A DNA stretch of 64,000 nucleotides from Sesamum alatum. Lineage: Eukaryota; Streptophyta; Magnoliopsida; Lamiales; Pedaliaceae. A program made the position numbers and the translations under genes. The DNA is taken from positions 39,400,479 through 39,464,478 of the forward strand of contig JACGWO010000005.1 in the NCBI GenBank assembly GCA_034509735.1, given 5' to 3'. Below the pieces are notes generated by a model. That model was given only the letters and a program-made list of their open reading frames with translations. It was not told where the DNA came from and did not search any database. Positions 35,595 to 46,851 of the stretch are shown here, piece after piece (the first letter of the stretch is position 1; every line of letters begins with the position of its first letter).

Positions 35595-35842
35595 GGGTAA
35601 ATTACAATAATACCCCTTGAGGTGAAAATACACAAACACATCATGTTTTTGTAAAATTACAGCTACACTCCTTGAGGTTATAGTTGTTTTACAACTACAC
35701 CCCCTATTTAAAAACAAAGTTTACACAAACACCTTCTGAAAAGTATTACCTTAATACCCCTCAGGGGATGTAGCTGTAATTTGTAAAAGACAGAGAGTGT
35801 TTGTGTAATTTTGACTAACCATAGGAGGTGTCTATGTAACCC
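35595..35842. repeat. Foldback repeat (family B)
   Basis: Starts GGGTAAATTAC and ends ATGTAACCC. The two halves mirror each other (TTACAGCTACACTCC / GGGGATGTAGCTGTAATT). It shares the ACAACTACACCCCCTATTTA word with the copy at 31280-31514. No clear target duplication. Confidence 0.55.
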
Positions 35843-36462
35843 AAAAAATTACTATATGATTAAATATAACCTATTTTATATTTTTCCCTTCACTTTTCAA
35901 ATATTTACTAAACATGCGTCATCAAATAATATAAAAATTTAAATTTTGACCACAATATAAAAATAATAGTAAATCAATACTATTTACCTCGATCAAACAA
36001 ATCAATGTGAAAATTCAAGTTTTGACCGGTTAGTCACAATTTGTCATGATTTTAGCTATGGTCAAAACATTTACCATGGTTTTTAGCTGCGATTAATATT
36101 TTGACATCGCTTGCAAAAAAAAGCAGCTAATAGTCGTCGTGCAGTCATGATTAATTAATATTCACAATAGTTTTTACTTTTAATTATGTTAATTAACCAT
36201 AACAAAAACTCATATTTTATACTATAATACTAATACTCCTGTACTTTGAAACTATTGTTTATATCCAGCATTCAATCATGCAAAACACACAAACATATCG
36301 AAATGCACGAAATAAATCAACTTCTCTTGCTAAATAAAAGCAAAACATTACAAAAATGTAATTATCGCATCTACTTCTTTTTATTACATTTATTCCAATT
36401 TATCTATACACTCTTATATTTATTTTCCACTTTGAAGTAACGATGCGGGTCGACCCGAGACC

Positions 36463-37131
36463 TCATTGTCCAGGTGAAGATGGAGACGGAGACGGAGACG
36501 GAGCCGATGATGACTTTTCCGATGAAGTCGAGACCGGAGAAGTTGCCGTCTCTTGCCTCAACATGCTACATTTTCCGGTCGCACACTTAGTTACACAATC
36601 ATCCATTTTGTCTAAATCTGCAGTACATTTGAACATATATTTGATCATCACCATAATTAATGTTATTGCATAAATATTTTCACAACGTTATTGCAACATT
36701 ATGTTTGAAAGATTGACACTTATATAAATGTCATGATACATTACTAAATAAAAACAAAATAAAATGAAACGCTTAGTTAAATAACACAGTGTTTGGAATA
36801 AAAAGAATATATATATATATATATATTTATATTTAGGATTAATTGCATTTTACTTTCTGTATAGATGTTAATGAACAAAAAACTTACCCGTTTCGAACGC
36901 GGCGCATTGATCAATCGCACAACCAAGTTTGCAATAGTCAAGACTAGTTGGGGCGGGCGGGAAGATAACGCACTTTGTGATGCATTTGAGTATACATACC
37001 GGTTTATTTGGCGCAAGAACGCAACCGAGAGAACAAACACTGAAGCATTGCTTGAAAGTCGCAGAAGCTTGGCCGACATAGACCAGCATCAACACCATGA
37101 TCAAAACTATGGGTGAATTGGCTTGAGACAT
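36463..37131 (-). CDS. Thionin-like secreted Cys-rich peptide 3, two exons
   Basis: Exon 1 37131-36888 and exon 2 36617-36463, joined in phase 1, give 132 residues. The start at 37131 (MSQANSPIV) is chosen by analogy with peptide 4; an in-frame ATG at 37251 is less likely. A signal peptide ends near VGQASA. The core C-X3-C-X3-C-X8-C-X3-C-X3-C is followed by LDYCKLGCAIDQC and, from exon 2, a DDCVTKC...KC block. The tail is Ser/Pro-rich with SPSPSPS encoded by a repeated hexanucleotide. This arrangement is that of plant 'thionin-like protein 2' family members. Secretion is predicted; the antimicrobial role is inferred from the family. Confidence 0.8.
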
Positions 37132-37417
37132 GATGGAATAATAATATTTGATGGATTTATACTTACGAGCTATTTGTTGAAAAATGATTAATTTTAGAGG
37201 CATAGTTTGGGACATATAAATAGTTGGATTTTGTAGTGTGATTGTGTCCATTTATGACTGAATTTTGACTAAATTAAGATGTATGTAAGTGGATTTTGGG
37301 CACGTGGAGGATGACTATTTGTGATTTTGTGCATTGATGACCATGTGTTGTTTATATTTAATTATTTGTGTGGATGAGTCTAATGCTTTGGAAATCTAGC
37401 TTGTTTGCTAATTTTTA

Positions 37418-37655
37418 GGGTAAATTATGTTTACAATTCTTGAGATTAGGCCCAATTACACAAATATTCCATGTCTTTTGTAAAATTACAGCTACACTCC
37501 TTAAAGGGTGTTAGTATAATATTTTTCAGGGGGTATTAGGAAGTTTTGCCTTTAAATAAGAGGTGTAGTTGTAATACAATTACAACCTCATGGGGTGTAA
37601 CTGTAATTTTAACAAAAATAGGGGGTGTTTGTGTTTTGGTCTAATTTTATGGTGT
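37418..37655. repeat. Foldback repeat (family B)
   Basis: Starts GGGTAAATTATG. It contains AATTACAGCTACACTCC on one side and GGGGTGTAACTGTAATTTT on the other, plus AAGAGGTGTAGTTGTAATAC, the reverse complement of the word found in the other two family members. It lies just upstream of peptide 3. Confidence 0.5.
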
Positions 37656-38206
37656 GGATCGATTTGTGATTGTATTTATGAGATTAGGATTTTTTTAAAG
37701 GTTTGTGTAGTTCAAATGGGAGGAAAGGGGAAGGGGAAGGGAGAGGACGAGGGAAAGAATAATAGTTTTCCTTCAAATTGTTTGGTATAATTGGAAAGAT
37801 AGTATTTCCCCTTGTTTAGTACGAGATAAATAGATTGAGAACAAAAGACTAATTATGTGATTTTATTATTTAACCATTTCTCTACATTTTGTATTAGAAA
37901 ATATTCATTTTGATAAATATTTTTATTAATAAAAAATATTATTGTTCTTGTTTGATATATAATAAGAATTATTATACAGCTTAAAGGCCTTTAAATACAT
38001 CGAAGAAGCAAACTGAAACACATAAATATGTAATAGATTCCACTATAAGTCGACCTCTTCTAAAGGTAATCCACTAACTAGCAAACCCATTTGACTAGGT
38101 GTTTCAACAACTAAGTTATTAAATTGTTGACTAGGTCTTATTAAATTATGACTCTTCATAGAATCAGATTTTATGCATTAGCCGTAACAGAAACAGACCC
38201 AAAATC

Positions 38207-38544
38207 TCATTGTACAGGTGACGATGGAGTCGGAGATGGCGATGACTTTTCCGAGGAAGTCGAGACCGGAGAAGGCGCTGTCGCTTGCCTCAATTGGCTA
38301 CATTTGCTGGTCTCACAATTATTCACACACTCATTCACTTTGCTGAAATCTGCAGTACATTTAAACATGGATTTCATTAGCACAAATGTCATTGCATAAA
38401 TATTTTCACAACATTATTACAACATTTCCTGTGTTTTTGTCTTTACATGTTACTTTTCATTATGTCCGGAAGATTGGTATTCATATAAATATCATACATT
38501 ACTAAATAAAATAAAATAAATGAAATAAGGTAGTGTTCGGAATA

Positions 38545-38575
<31 letters not shown>

Positions 38576-38980
38576 GGATTAATTGCATTTTACCTCTGTA
38601 GAAGCATTAATAGGAAAAAAACTCCCTTGAACAAAAGAAAAAACATCCAACAAAGCAAACAATTCCCGCGAAAATCAACTCCAAACAAACCTTAAAAAAA
38701 AGGGAAAAAAATAGAAACAAAACAAGTAAAACTTACCCCTTCCAAACGCGGCGCATTGATCAACTGCACAACCAAATTTGCAGTAGTCAAGAGCAGTCGC
38801 GGTTGGTGGATTGATAATGCACTTCCCGATGCATTTGGCTATACATGTCGCTTTATTTGGCGCGAGAACACAGCCTACAGCACAACCCTCGAAGCATTTC
38901 CTGAAAGACGCGGATGCTTGCCCTGCGCAGACCAACATCAACACCATGATCACACCTATGGTTGATTTGCCTTGAGACAT
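38207..38980 (-). CDS. Thionin-like secreted Cys-rich peptide 4, two exons
   Basis: Exon 1 38980-38737 (244 nt, the same length as in peptide 3) and exon 2 38349-38207 give 128 residues. A signal peptide ends near AGQASA. The core C-X3-C-X3-C-X8-C-X3-C-X3-C, LDYCKFGCAVDQC and exon 2 NECVNNCETSKC match peptide 3, with a shorter Ser/Pro tail (SPSPTPSSP). A TATATATA box lies at 39059-39066 on minus, about 80 bp before the start. This and peptide 3 are the most similar intact pair and probably recent duplicates. Confidence 0.82.
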
Positions 38981-39066
38981 GTTGGAATAATATTGATAGA
39001 TTTTACTTAGGAGCTATTTTTCACAAATGATGAATTTTATAGGCCTAGTTTGGCTTCATATATATA

Positions 39067-40841
39067 GTTGGATTTTATAGTGTGATTGCTTTTATTGGTA
39101 AGTGAATTTTGCCTTAATTAAGATGTATTTAAGTGGATTCTCGATACATGGATTTTATCTACGGATAATGTTTATGATTTATATGGAATCATTTGAAGAG
39201 ATGATTCAAATGTTTTGGGAATCTAGCATTTTTATTATTTTGATATAGTAATATTGTATACAATTGCCTATCTAGGTGAGCATATGATTACCAAAATCAA
39301 GACATCCTTAGTATCATTCAAAATTTTTGTTGGATTTTGGTCTTGTAAAAGACTGAAAATGGCCAATTAGGCCTTACCATTTGTGGATGTGGGTCAATTT
39401 TAATCATAATAGTTGGTCTACAGTAATAATAATTATTTATTAGTTTTACATATTTGATATTGATAATTATTATATATTGATTGTTAATGATTCATATTCA
39501 TAATGTAATTGTAATAAATTCACTTAAAAAAGAAACTGAAGATTGGATTACACAAGACAATGCCATAAATGAAAAAAGAACAGTCAACAATATGAGAAAA
39601 TTGCCTAAATTGTCTATTTGTCTATAAAATAGCATTGAGATAAAGTTCACCTTGAATAAAGTATTTTGCCTCAAATTCGAGGTGAAAATTGACAACCTGT
39701 TTGTTTATGTTCTTCTAATATGTATATGTATATATAATATTTGTGTGTACATGTAAAATTTAGGTTAGGAAAATGGAAAAGATGCTAGATGACAATAATT
39801 TTTGAATTGAATGTAATTTACCTCATGTGATATTGCAATTGAACAAATTACACTCTATGAAAAAAAAAATCATCAATTTACCTCTATGTGTTTTTTCAAA
39901 GAGGGCAAATTTACCCCCTCAGTTTACGTGACTTATTATTTTTACTTTTTTAATTTTTAACTATAAAATTATATTTATAACCTTGTTTAAGAAAAGTTGA
40001 ATTTTATTGAATCTAATGTCCAAATTCCACTAAAAAGATCAATGGCCTGAAATTTCTTCAATTCAAATCAAGGGTCTAGATTTAAAATTATATATTTATG
40101 TAATATAAGTAGAATAAAATTTTTGTATATACTTGTATATATATATATATATAGAGAGAGAGAGGGGGGGGGGGGGGTTGATGGCAGGAGGGGAGGGCCG
40201 ACGACGGCAACGGGGTCAGGGGGGCAAGGTTCGTGACGGGATTGACAGTCTGGGAAGAGGGGCAACGATGGGTTTTGAGGCAATGGGGTGACAGTTGTGA
40301 AGGGAGATGAAGGCCACAGGGGCGGAGGAATGGGAAGGGGCGGCAACGACGGTTTGGGGATGGCTGGTGGCGCTAGCGTCGATGATAGAGTGGAGCGTGG
40401 AGGTGGTGGGACTGGAGGGGGAAGGGAATGGGGCGGCGATGGCGGTTAAGGGGTGGGTGTGGGGGTTTGTTTTTATTAAAAAAGTAGATATTATCAAAAA
40501 TATAAATGTCTTATATATGAAATAGTACTTTTACTTTTAATAAATATTTTTATATATTATAAATATTAATAAATTATATAATACATTATATATATATTTA
40601 TATAATAAATAATATTTTATTTTTAAAAATCACGCATAATAGCAAGAAGGGCGCATGCACTACACCACTTCCTTTAAAGGGATGATTCATTTTGCACATA
40701 CCTCATATCATATGTGGGTAGCTTGCGTTTTTCACATCAAGAATGTAATTCAATTATTGCAATATATACATTTATTTTTCCAAATTATTTCTTTTCTTAT
40801 AGATCTTTGTACTCCCATATGACTTATCAAGTATGGATTGA
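39067..40841. other. Intergenic region, peptide 4 to peptide 5
   Basis: AT-rich except for a GC-rich island at about 40155-40460 preceded by (TA)n(GA)n(G)n at 40136-40177. The right part (40545-40735) is the inverted copy of family D seen at 6826-7000. Open stretches on the G-rich island (for example 40068-40497 minus) are low-complexity Pro/Ser strings and are not called as genes. Confidence 0.55.
40155..40460. repeat. GC-rich strand-biased island in family D element
   Basis: About 300 bp with very high G content on plus, opening with a run of about 14 G, within DNA that is otherwise mostly A and T. The same type of C- or G-biased segment sits in the related element at 6826-7213 and, without the AT arm, at 31105-31260. 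Confidence 0.45.
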
Positions 40842-41604
40842 TCAAATCTGGCCAGAAACTCCATTATCTTGGTGATGATGAGCTCCATTTTGTGAAGAAG
40901 TTGAGGTTGTTGAAGCCATTTCTTGGGCCAAGAGGCTACACTTTCCAATTTCACACTCATTAACACAGCTATTCACTTTCTCAACATCTTCAATCTTAAA
41001 ATCTGCAATGTCCAAAACATTGATGTATTAACAACAACAATAACAACAACAACAATAATAATAAGGACAAATCACAACCATCTTATCTGATATTTGACAT
41101 GACTACAAATAATTTCTTGTTATTCGAAAAATTACAAATACCCCTTTTGAGTTTAACGTTCGTCTAATAAGAGCCTGCTGCATTAACCTCCCCATCCAAT
41201 TTGTATGGTGAATTTGCTAAAATGCTCTTTCGAATTATGAATTATAATTTTATAAAATTTGTTAGAATCTTCTAAAAATTAATTTTTATGAACTACTTTT
41301 CTTTACAAATTATTTACTTTACTCAAAAACAATGAAACAAAACGTTCTCACCATCTTCAAAATGTGCGCATTGATCAACTGCACAACCGAGCTTGCAGTA
41401 GTCGAACCCAGATGAAGAACCCTCGCCAACGAGGCACTTGGCGAAGCATTTGAGCACACAGAACAATTTGTGGCCGCCGAAGAGGCAACCGATAGCGCAA
41501 CCAGGGAAGCAATGCTTGAAAGATGCCGAAGCTTCGCCCGCAAATAATAGCATTATTATGACCATAACTTGAGTTATTGTCTGAAAATTCTTGCGGTCCT
41601 TCAT
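40842..41604 (-). CDS. Thionin-like secreted Cys-rich peptide 5, two exons
   Basis: Exon 1 41604-41352 and exon 2 41002-40842 give 137 residues. The signal peptide is VMVIIMLLFAGEASA. Core C-X3-C-X3-C-X8-C-X3-C-X3-C, then FDYCKLGCAVDQC, then exon 2 with VNSCVNECEIGKC. The tail is Ser/Thr- and His-rich (GAHHHQDNG) instead of Ser/Pro-rich. The intron lies at the same codon and in the same phase as in peptides 3 and 4. It is more diverged than peptides 3 and 4 but clearly of the same family. Confidence 0.8.
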
Positions 41605-41885
41605 GGCTGTAATCCCTGTAATAACAACAGGTTGTGGTTAATTCTTAGTATGTTGGATATGCCTAATGTGATTATTGATTTATAGTTCATGTTTAGTGCT
41701 TTAGATTACATGTACTAGTCATTGAATTTTCAAGATTTGGAGGGAGGGACAAATTGTCAACATGTTAGGTGGGGAATTTTACTTGTGATGATATGTCAAT
41801 TATTTATTTATGTTGGTTTAACTTTTGTAAGGATGGCCCTTTTGTTTCTTGGCATGTTTAAAAAGGAAATTTGTCATAAATGATA

Positions 41886-42270
41886 GGGTAGATTGCAACA
41901 AATTTTTCAGAAATTTGGCATAATTACAAATACTCTCTCATTGTCTAGAAAATTATTAATATCGTTGATTTTAACGTTCCTCCAACAACTAGTCTATTTT
42001 GTTGGTTTCTGTTAGGTTTTCATCTATCTTTTATGATGAACTGATCAAAATGCCCTTGTGGACTATTTTTTGTGGTGAACTGATCAAAAATGTCCTTTTG
42101 GGCTATTTTTTGTGGTGTACGGATCAAAATGCCCTTGTGGACATTTTCAAGTCTCGATCCAAGAATTACATAATTTTATCAAAAATTAGGAAGCTATTGG
42201 TAATTTTTGAAACAACAAGAGAGTCTTCGTAATTATACAAAATCTCAGGGGCGCTCGATGTGATTGACCC
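41886..42270. mobile_element. MITE, family A (Mutator-like)
   Basis: Ends GGGTAGATTGC and TGATTGACCC, with the family word AATTTGGCATAATTACAAAT near the left. The flanks TAAATGATA and TAAATAATT match at 7 of 9 positions. Inside, a unit near TGATCAAAATGCCCTTGTGG is repeated three times (about 42042-42140), which is absent from the other members. Confidence 0.6.
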
Positions 42271-42599
42271 TAAATAATTAGTATATTAATGACCCTTTTC
42301 TCTTTTTTTTTTCTTTCTGTATTAAAATTCAATCCTACCTTTATATCTCTTCATCTAATTAATAAGGTGACTTTAATCTTTCATTAAACTAAAAGTCATT
42401 TGTCACTCTCAAACTTTTCAGATAATCTTATGGTGTGGATTTTCTGAGATTAGGATTAAGATGATTTAGTGAGATTAGATTCTCATACTCCTTTTATCCA
42501 AAATTAAATATCGAGCGCAAATTTCAATATTCTTATGTTAGACTTTTTTTAATTATATGATTACATTAATATTTCAATATAACTTAAGAATCATGAATT

Positions 42600-42710
42600 A
42601 AATTAGAATAAATTCGCAAAGTCATATAAGGTGAAACAAATACACACACGTCTAGTGGGAATCAAACTTATTCAGGAGCTCTTAATCACTAGGCCAAGAC
42701 ATCTTTAATA
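42600..42710 (-). repeat. SINE relic
   Basis: On minus, an A-box-like TTGGCCTAGTGATTAAG and a B-box-like AGTTTGATTCCCACT are followed by ACGTGTGTGTATTTGT, the same layout as the relic at 13440-13640. Confidence 0.45.
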
Positions 42711-42894
42711 CGTTAAAATTTATTTTTTTATCCTTATTTAATTTTCTGATGTTTTCTTTGATTTCAGTTTTCTTTTTATTATTAAATATAGAGAAAAGAG
42801 AACAAAGTAGAGGGAAAAATGAAAGAGAAAATTAATTAATTATACATTTATGCTAAAGTCGAGGTCTCATATACACATGAAATAACACCAATAA

Positions 42895-43095
42895 CACTAA
42901 AGTCGATGTCTTATAAATAAATTCGAGGTCATGTGTTCAAATTACACACGTCTCAATTTATGAGATTTTATTATAATTTATTTCATAATTCTAAATTATA
43001 TTGGTGTATTAATCAAATAGATGTACTGTTCAATTACTTAATTTATTAAAATATTAATATAATTATATATATATATATAATTAACACTTCTATTA
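42895..43095 (+). repeat. SINE relic, second family
   Basis: A B-box-like stretch (TGTGTTCAAATTACACACG) is followed by the tail shared with 13440-13640. It ends in an AT microsatellite and a short A-run at about 43095-43106. Confidence 0.45.
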
Positions 43096-43309
43096 AAAAA
43101 AAAAAATGACACCACCAATTTTGCAAACACAGTACTTCTGGAGAAAAAGAAATTCTTTATTTATGAAAGACTTTTATTACAAAATCAAAACAAGCCTTCG
43201 TTGTTTTATTCCTCAAAAGTCAGCCAAGCAGCTTTGTCCCCTCAGTTGTGCCTGCACATTAAATAACACCAAAGTTGGTTATTTTTCATACTGATATTAG
43301 ACCGTCTTT

Positions 43310-43816
43310 TCTTGAAATTTGGTGTTAATTATTGTGAGTAAATTTTTTGTGGTTTAAAAATTATATCTAATACCTTTGAAGTCGTTTTCGTCCAATAAAT
43401 AGATTAATTTGTTGATAAAATTCACATAATTTACTGATATCATGAAAATAAAATTCATATTTACCCCGATTGACTTACAGACTTATTATAGGTCAAACAT
43501 ATTTTTACTAACAAGAAAACCCTTATAAGGGTGAGATGTTCCTCTTCAGATGCATTAGTATATAAAGATGTATAAGGATAGTTTGGTTAGAAAATATATG
43601 TTTGATATGCAATAAATCATCAATTGAGAGTAACTATGGACTTCCATTCAATTTTTTTGCTAATATCAGCAAATTCTATGAATTTTAACTAACAAATAAA
43701 TTTATTTGTTGGACAAAAACAAACGTCAGGAATAAATGTAATTTTCAAAACCATAAGAAGTTTACATGTAATTATACCAAACCTCATGAACGGGCGATGT
43801 TTATCCCTTTTTCATA
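43310..43816. repeat. Foldback MITE-like element (family C)
   Basis: The left part (TTGAAATTTGGTGTTAATTA, CGTCCAATAAATAGATTAAT) and right part (TTGTTGGACAAAAACAAACG, AATTATACCAAACCTCATGA) mirror each other. The inner sequence parallels the element at 8555-9062. Exact ends are uncertain. Confidence 0.5.
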
Positions 43817-43909
43817 TGGTGTTTGATTAAGACTTCAAAATATTTCATAATCTTTTACGTTCTATATTATATATATTTTTTTCCTAAAAATAAATTCTTA
43901 TCAAACATG

Positions 43910-44149
43910 TTACCCTAGGTACCTCAGCGGCGACTGCACTCGGGACGGCGGTGGCGGTGGTGGAGGTTTGCACAAGGCGGCGCAGCCAATCAAACAAGCA
44001 GGATAAACCGGCGGCGGCCGCGTCCTGCATATTGCAGCACATTTATCGTAGCATTCGTTGTTAATGACAGTACCAACTGCCGACGATGTCATCAAGGCCA
44101 TAATGAACGTCAACAACATAATTACGGTAATAATAATCTTCCTCCCCAT
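43910..44149 (-). CDS. Secreted CX3C-type Cys-rich peptide 6, one exon
   Basis: 79 residues from ATG at 44149. A hydrophobic signal peptide (IIITVIMLLTFIMALMTSSA) precedes a core C-X3-C-X3-C-X10-C-X3-C-X3-C, then a proline run (KPPPPPPPS). A TATAAATA box lies at 44241-44248 on minus, 92 bp before the start. It has the same cysteine spacing and strand as the thionin-like genes but lacks their third cysteine block and intron. Common origin with them is probable from spacing and position, but sequence identity outside the cysteines is low. Confidence 0.7.
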   Translation of the reverse strand: MGRKIIITVIMLLTFIMALMTSSAVGTVINNECYDKCAAICRTRPPPVYPACLIGCAALCKPPPPPPPSRVQSPLRYLG

Positions 44150-44240
44150 TTTTTTTTATTAATTATTGGTGATTAATTAATATTTCTACTTTATTTATTT
44201 CTTGAGATTGTATTTCTACATCTCCTTATGAAATGAGGGA

Positions 44241-44248
44241 TATTTATA
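44241..44248 (-). promoter_or_regulatory. TATA box of peptide 6
   Basis: TATAAATA on minus, 92 bp upstream of the start codon at 44149. Confidence 0.55.
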
Positions 44249-44249
44249 C

Positions 44250-46534
44250 AGAAACATTTTCATAATACTATGATAATTGGTAGGCATTTGGTGGGATTTC
44301 CAAAGATTGTTCATATATATTATTAGCATAATGATCATGACAATTAGTAATTAATCACTAAAAATGATGCTAATTAATTACCTAATATTTAAAAAAATAT
44401 AATTTCTTAACTAACCTAATTCAAGAAATGTTAATTGCGGGAAGATTGAGGTAATTTCTTTGCATATTTGTGAGGATTATATATATAGAGATAATAATTA
44501 CGTTTATGCACTTATGAATTACGATGAAATTATAAAAATTACTCATATTGTTTGAATAATTATATTGGAATCTTTGGTACACTAAAAAAAAGAATAATAG
44601 GGATAAGAAATTAAGTAACCGTACTGAATTAAATAATCACTAATTATATGTATTAAATGACTTTTATTTTTCATAATTTAATAGTGACGATATTTTAAGT
44701 AAATGTTTCTTTTTTTTTTTTTTAGAAAAGTTAAGTAAAGTTTCTCACTAGAAGTAATTAGTGACACAAGTATGGTGTTAATGTAGTGACAAATAGTATA
44801 ATTGTCACTATATTTAGGTGAAATTGTACTTTTCGTCTCATAGAATAAGGGGTTCAAAATTTTTAATTTTCAACTTTATGAGATTTTTAAAATGGTTCAA
44901 AAATAAAAAACTCAACACATTTGGTCCTATGAGTTACGGCATTTTAAAAATGATCCCAGAATTTGAAAAACTCGATATATTTAGTCCCATGTTTTATGCT
45001 TTATGAAAGTTGGACATGAGACTAAATGTGTCGATTTTTCTCAAATTGGGATTATTTTAAAAATTTTATAAAGTAGAGAACTAAATGCGTCGAGTTTTCT
45101 CGATTCTAGGACCATTTTTGAAAATTCCATAACATGGAGGACTAAAAGTATTGAATCTCCTATCCTATGAGATTAAAAGTGTAATTTTGCTCTATATTTA
45201 TGTCATCACACTATAAATGGATCATTAATTATATTCACATTTTCTGTCAAAAATTATACTGTGATAAGATTAAAATTATTGTTACTTAAGATATATATCT
45301 TTAATGATAATTTTCAAATCACTTAATATTTTGTCAATAAAATTATTGATAATAGGTTCGAAATAAAATCCAGACCCAACGTGGGAGGGTTTTAAAATCT
45401 TAAACAAGTATTAATTAGGTTTTAATTTTTAGATCTAAACCTAATTTTCTAATGACACCTATTTCAATTTGGCGAAGTTGAGGCTTATAGTCATGGGTCC
45501 GTACTCTAGCAACGTTTAGGATGTTATTCTACTTTAATTTTAGTTGTCTTTTTACTTTAATAGTAGTTGTTGATTAGATATCATTATTTAATATTGACGA
45601 TTAGTTTACCATTGTTATAGTTGTCACTAATTGTTAGATATTGATGATTGTAATCGATTTATTTAAAAAAAATCTAGACCCAGTCTAACTCTACCCTACC
45701 TGATAGATTAATGTATGTATTTCATATATTTCTGTTATGTATATAAATATTTCACCTACATACGTATAAATCATAATTAAATGCTCTTTGAATAAAAGTA
45801 ATAATATACAATTTAATAAATATTGTTTACATTTTATAAATATTAAGAATAGTGATTAATTATATTAACAAATTTTTATAGGTCAAACAAACACACGTGA
45901 TTATTTACGCACTTGCAAGAATCACTCGCCAATATATTTCATCCTATACTTGTATCTTTAGCATTATTTCATTATTTACTTTCTATTTTTCATTTTTATA
46001 AATTATCTACTGACTTGAGTATCGGAGTGCTAATATATCTTTTGTAGGTTACCTTTCCGACTTATAGGAACCGAGGCCCAAATCTTTCCAGCTCAAAGTT
46101 CTTTTAAGACGAGCTAGCTATTTCAGCTCACATCACAAACAAATATCATTGAAAATGAATAAGAATAGTTAAGTCCTATAACATTAATTGGAACAAAACT
46201 ATTCTTGTTATATATTTTAACTGAACCAAATAATAATTAATCTTTTTTATTTTTCATTGTTAAAAAAAAAATAAAGAAGATAAATTGCATTTTTGGTCCC
46301 TATATGTAGCACTTATTCGCTTTTTGTCCTTAATGTTCACGTGCCACGATTCTGATCCCTAATATTTACAAATTCTTACGTATTTGGTGCATAAGTAGCT
46401 ATATTTGAAGACTAAAATCACAGTTATCCCACACACTAATCATTCAATCACATATATATATTTCCAAAAATAACATGTTTTATTACAACAAATCGATATT
46501 TATTCCCGGATACTTCTCTGCAAACATGTTTTTC
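44250..46534. other. Intergenic region, peptide 6 to peptide 7
   Basis: AT-rich, about 2.3 kb. A stretch at about 44810-45190 has internal mirrored sentences (TTTCGTCTCATAGAATAAGG ... CCTATCCTATGAGATTAAAA) typical of a foldback repeat. No coding sequence is convincing. Confidence 0.5.
44812..45200. repeat. Foldback repeat with tandem near-copies
   Basis: Near-copies of ATTTTTAAAATGGTTCAAAA / ATTTTAAAAATGATCCCAGA and of ACTAAATGTGTCGATTTTTC / ACTAAATGCGTCGAGTTTTC occur in both orientations. This gives a roughly 380-bp inverted structure. Ends match GTGAAATTGTACTTTTCGTC and AAAAGTGTAATTTTGC. No coding role. Confidence 0.5.
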
Positions 46535-46777
46535 TTACACAACAATACTCTCCTCCTCCTTTCCAAGTTCCGGCCGTCGCGGCGGCGATTGGTAGCATAG
46601 TTTCTCACATCTCTTCAAACAAAAAGGGTCAACTTCTCCGAAGGCCGTGCAGCTTATGGCACAATCCCTCACGCAAGAAGCAGCCGAATCATCTGCGTCT
46701 GCTACAAATGCAATCGCCACCATCATCACCATGAACACAGCCACACCACTCATTCTCAACCCTTTGATCTTCTTCAT
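46535..46777 (-). CDS. Secreted CX3C-type Cys-rich peptide 7, one exon
   Basis: 80 residues from ATG at 46777. A signal peptide (VAVFMVMMVAIAFVADA) precedes a core C-X3-C-X3-C-X9-C-X3-C-X3-C, the same spacing as peptide 1. A charged tail (PRRPELGKEEES) follows. The TATA box TATATAAA is at 46844-46851 on minus, 67 bp before the start. It is the most distant member of the cluster and is recognised by cysteine spacing, strand and position. Confidence 0.7.
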   Translation of the reverse strand: MKKIKGLRMSGVAVFMVMMVAIAFVADADDSAASCVRDCAISCTAFGEVDPFCLKRCEKLCYQSPPRRPELGKEEESIVV

Positions 46778-46843
46778 TTTCTTACAATGGTTTTCTTCTT
46801 ACAATATTTGTTGCAGTGTGAGAGTGAGGGCATTGATCCATCG

Positions 46844-46851
46844 TTTATATA
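46844..46851 (-). promoter_or_regulatory. TATA box of peptide 7
   Basis: TATATAAA on minus, 67 bp upstream of the start codon at 46777. Confidence 0.55.

Larger units (their letters stand above)
34200..36462. other. Intergenic region, peptide 2 to peptide 3
   Basis: AT-rich. It contains the duplicated flank of peptide 2, a SINE (35290-35541) and a family B repeat (35595-35842). No coding sequence is convincing. Confidence 0.55.
41605..43909. other. Intergenic region with repeats, peptide 5 to peptide 6
   Basis: AT-rich. It holds a family A MITE (41886-42270), SINE-like relics (42600-42710 minus, 42895-43095 plus) and a family C foldback (43310-43816). No gene seen. Confidence 0.55.
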
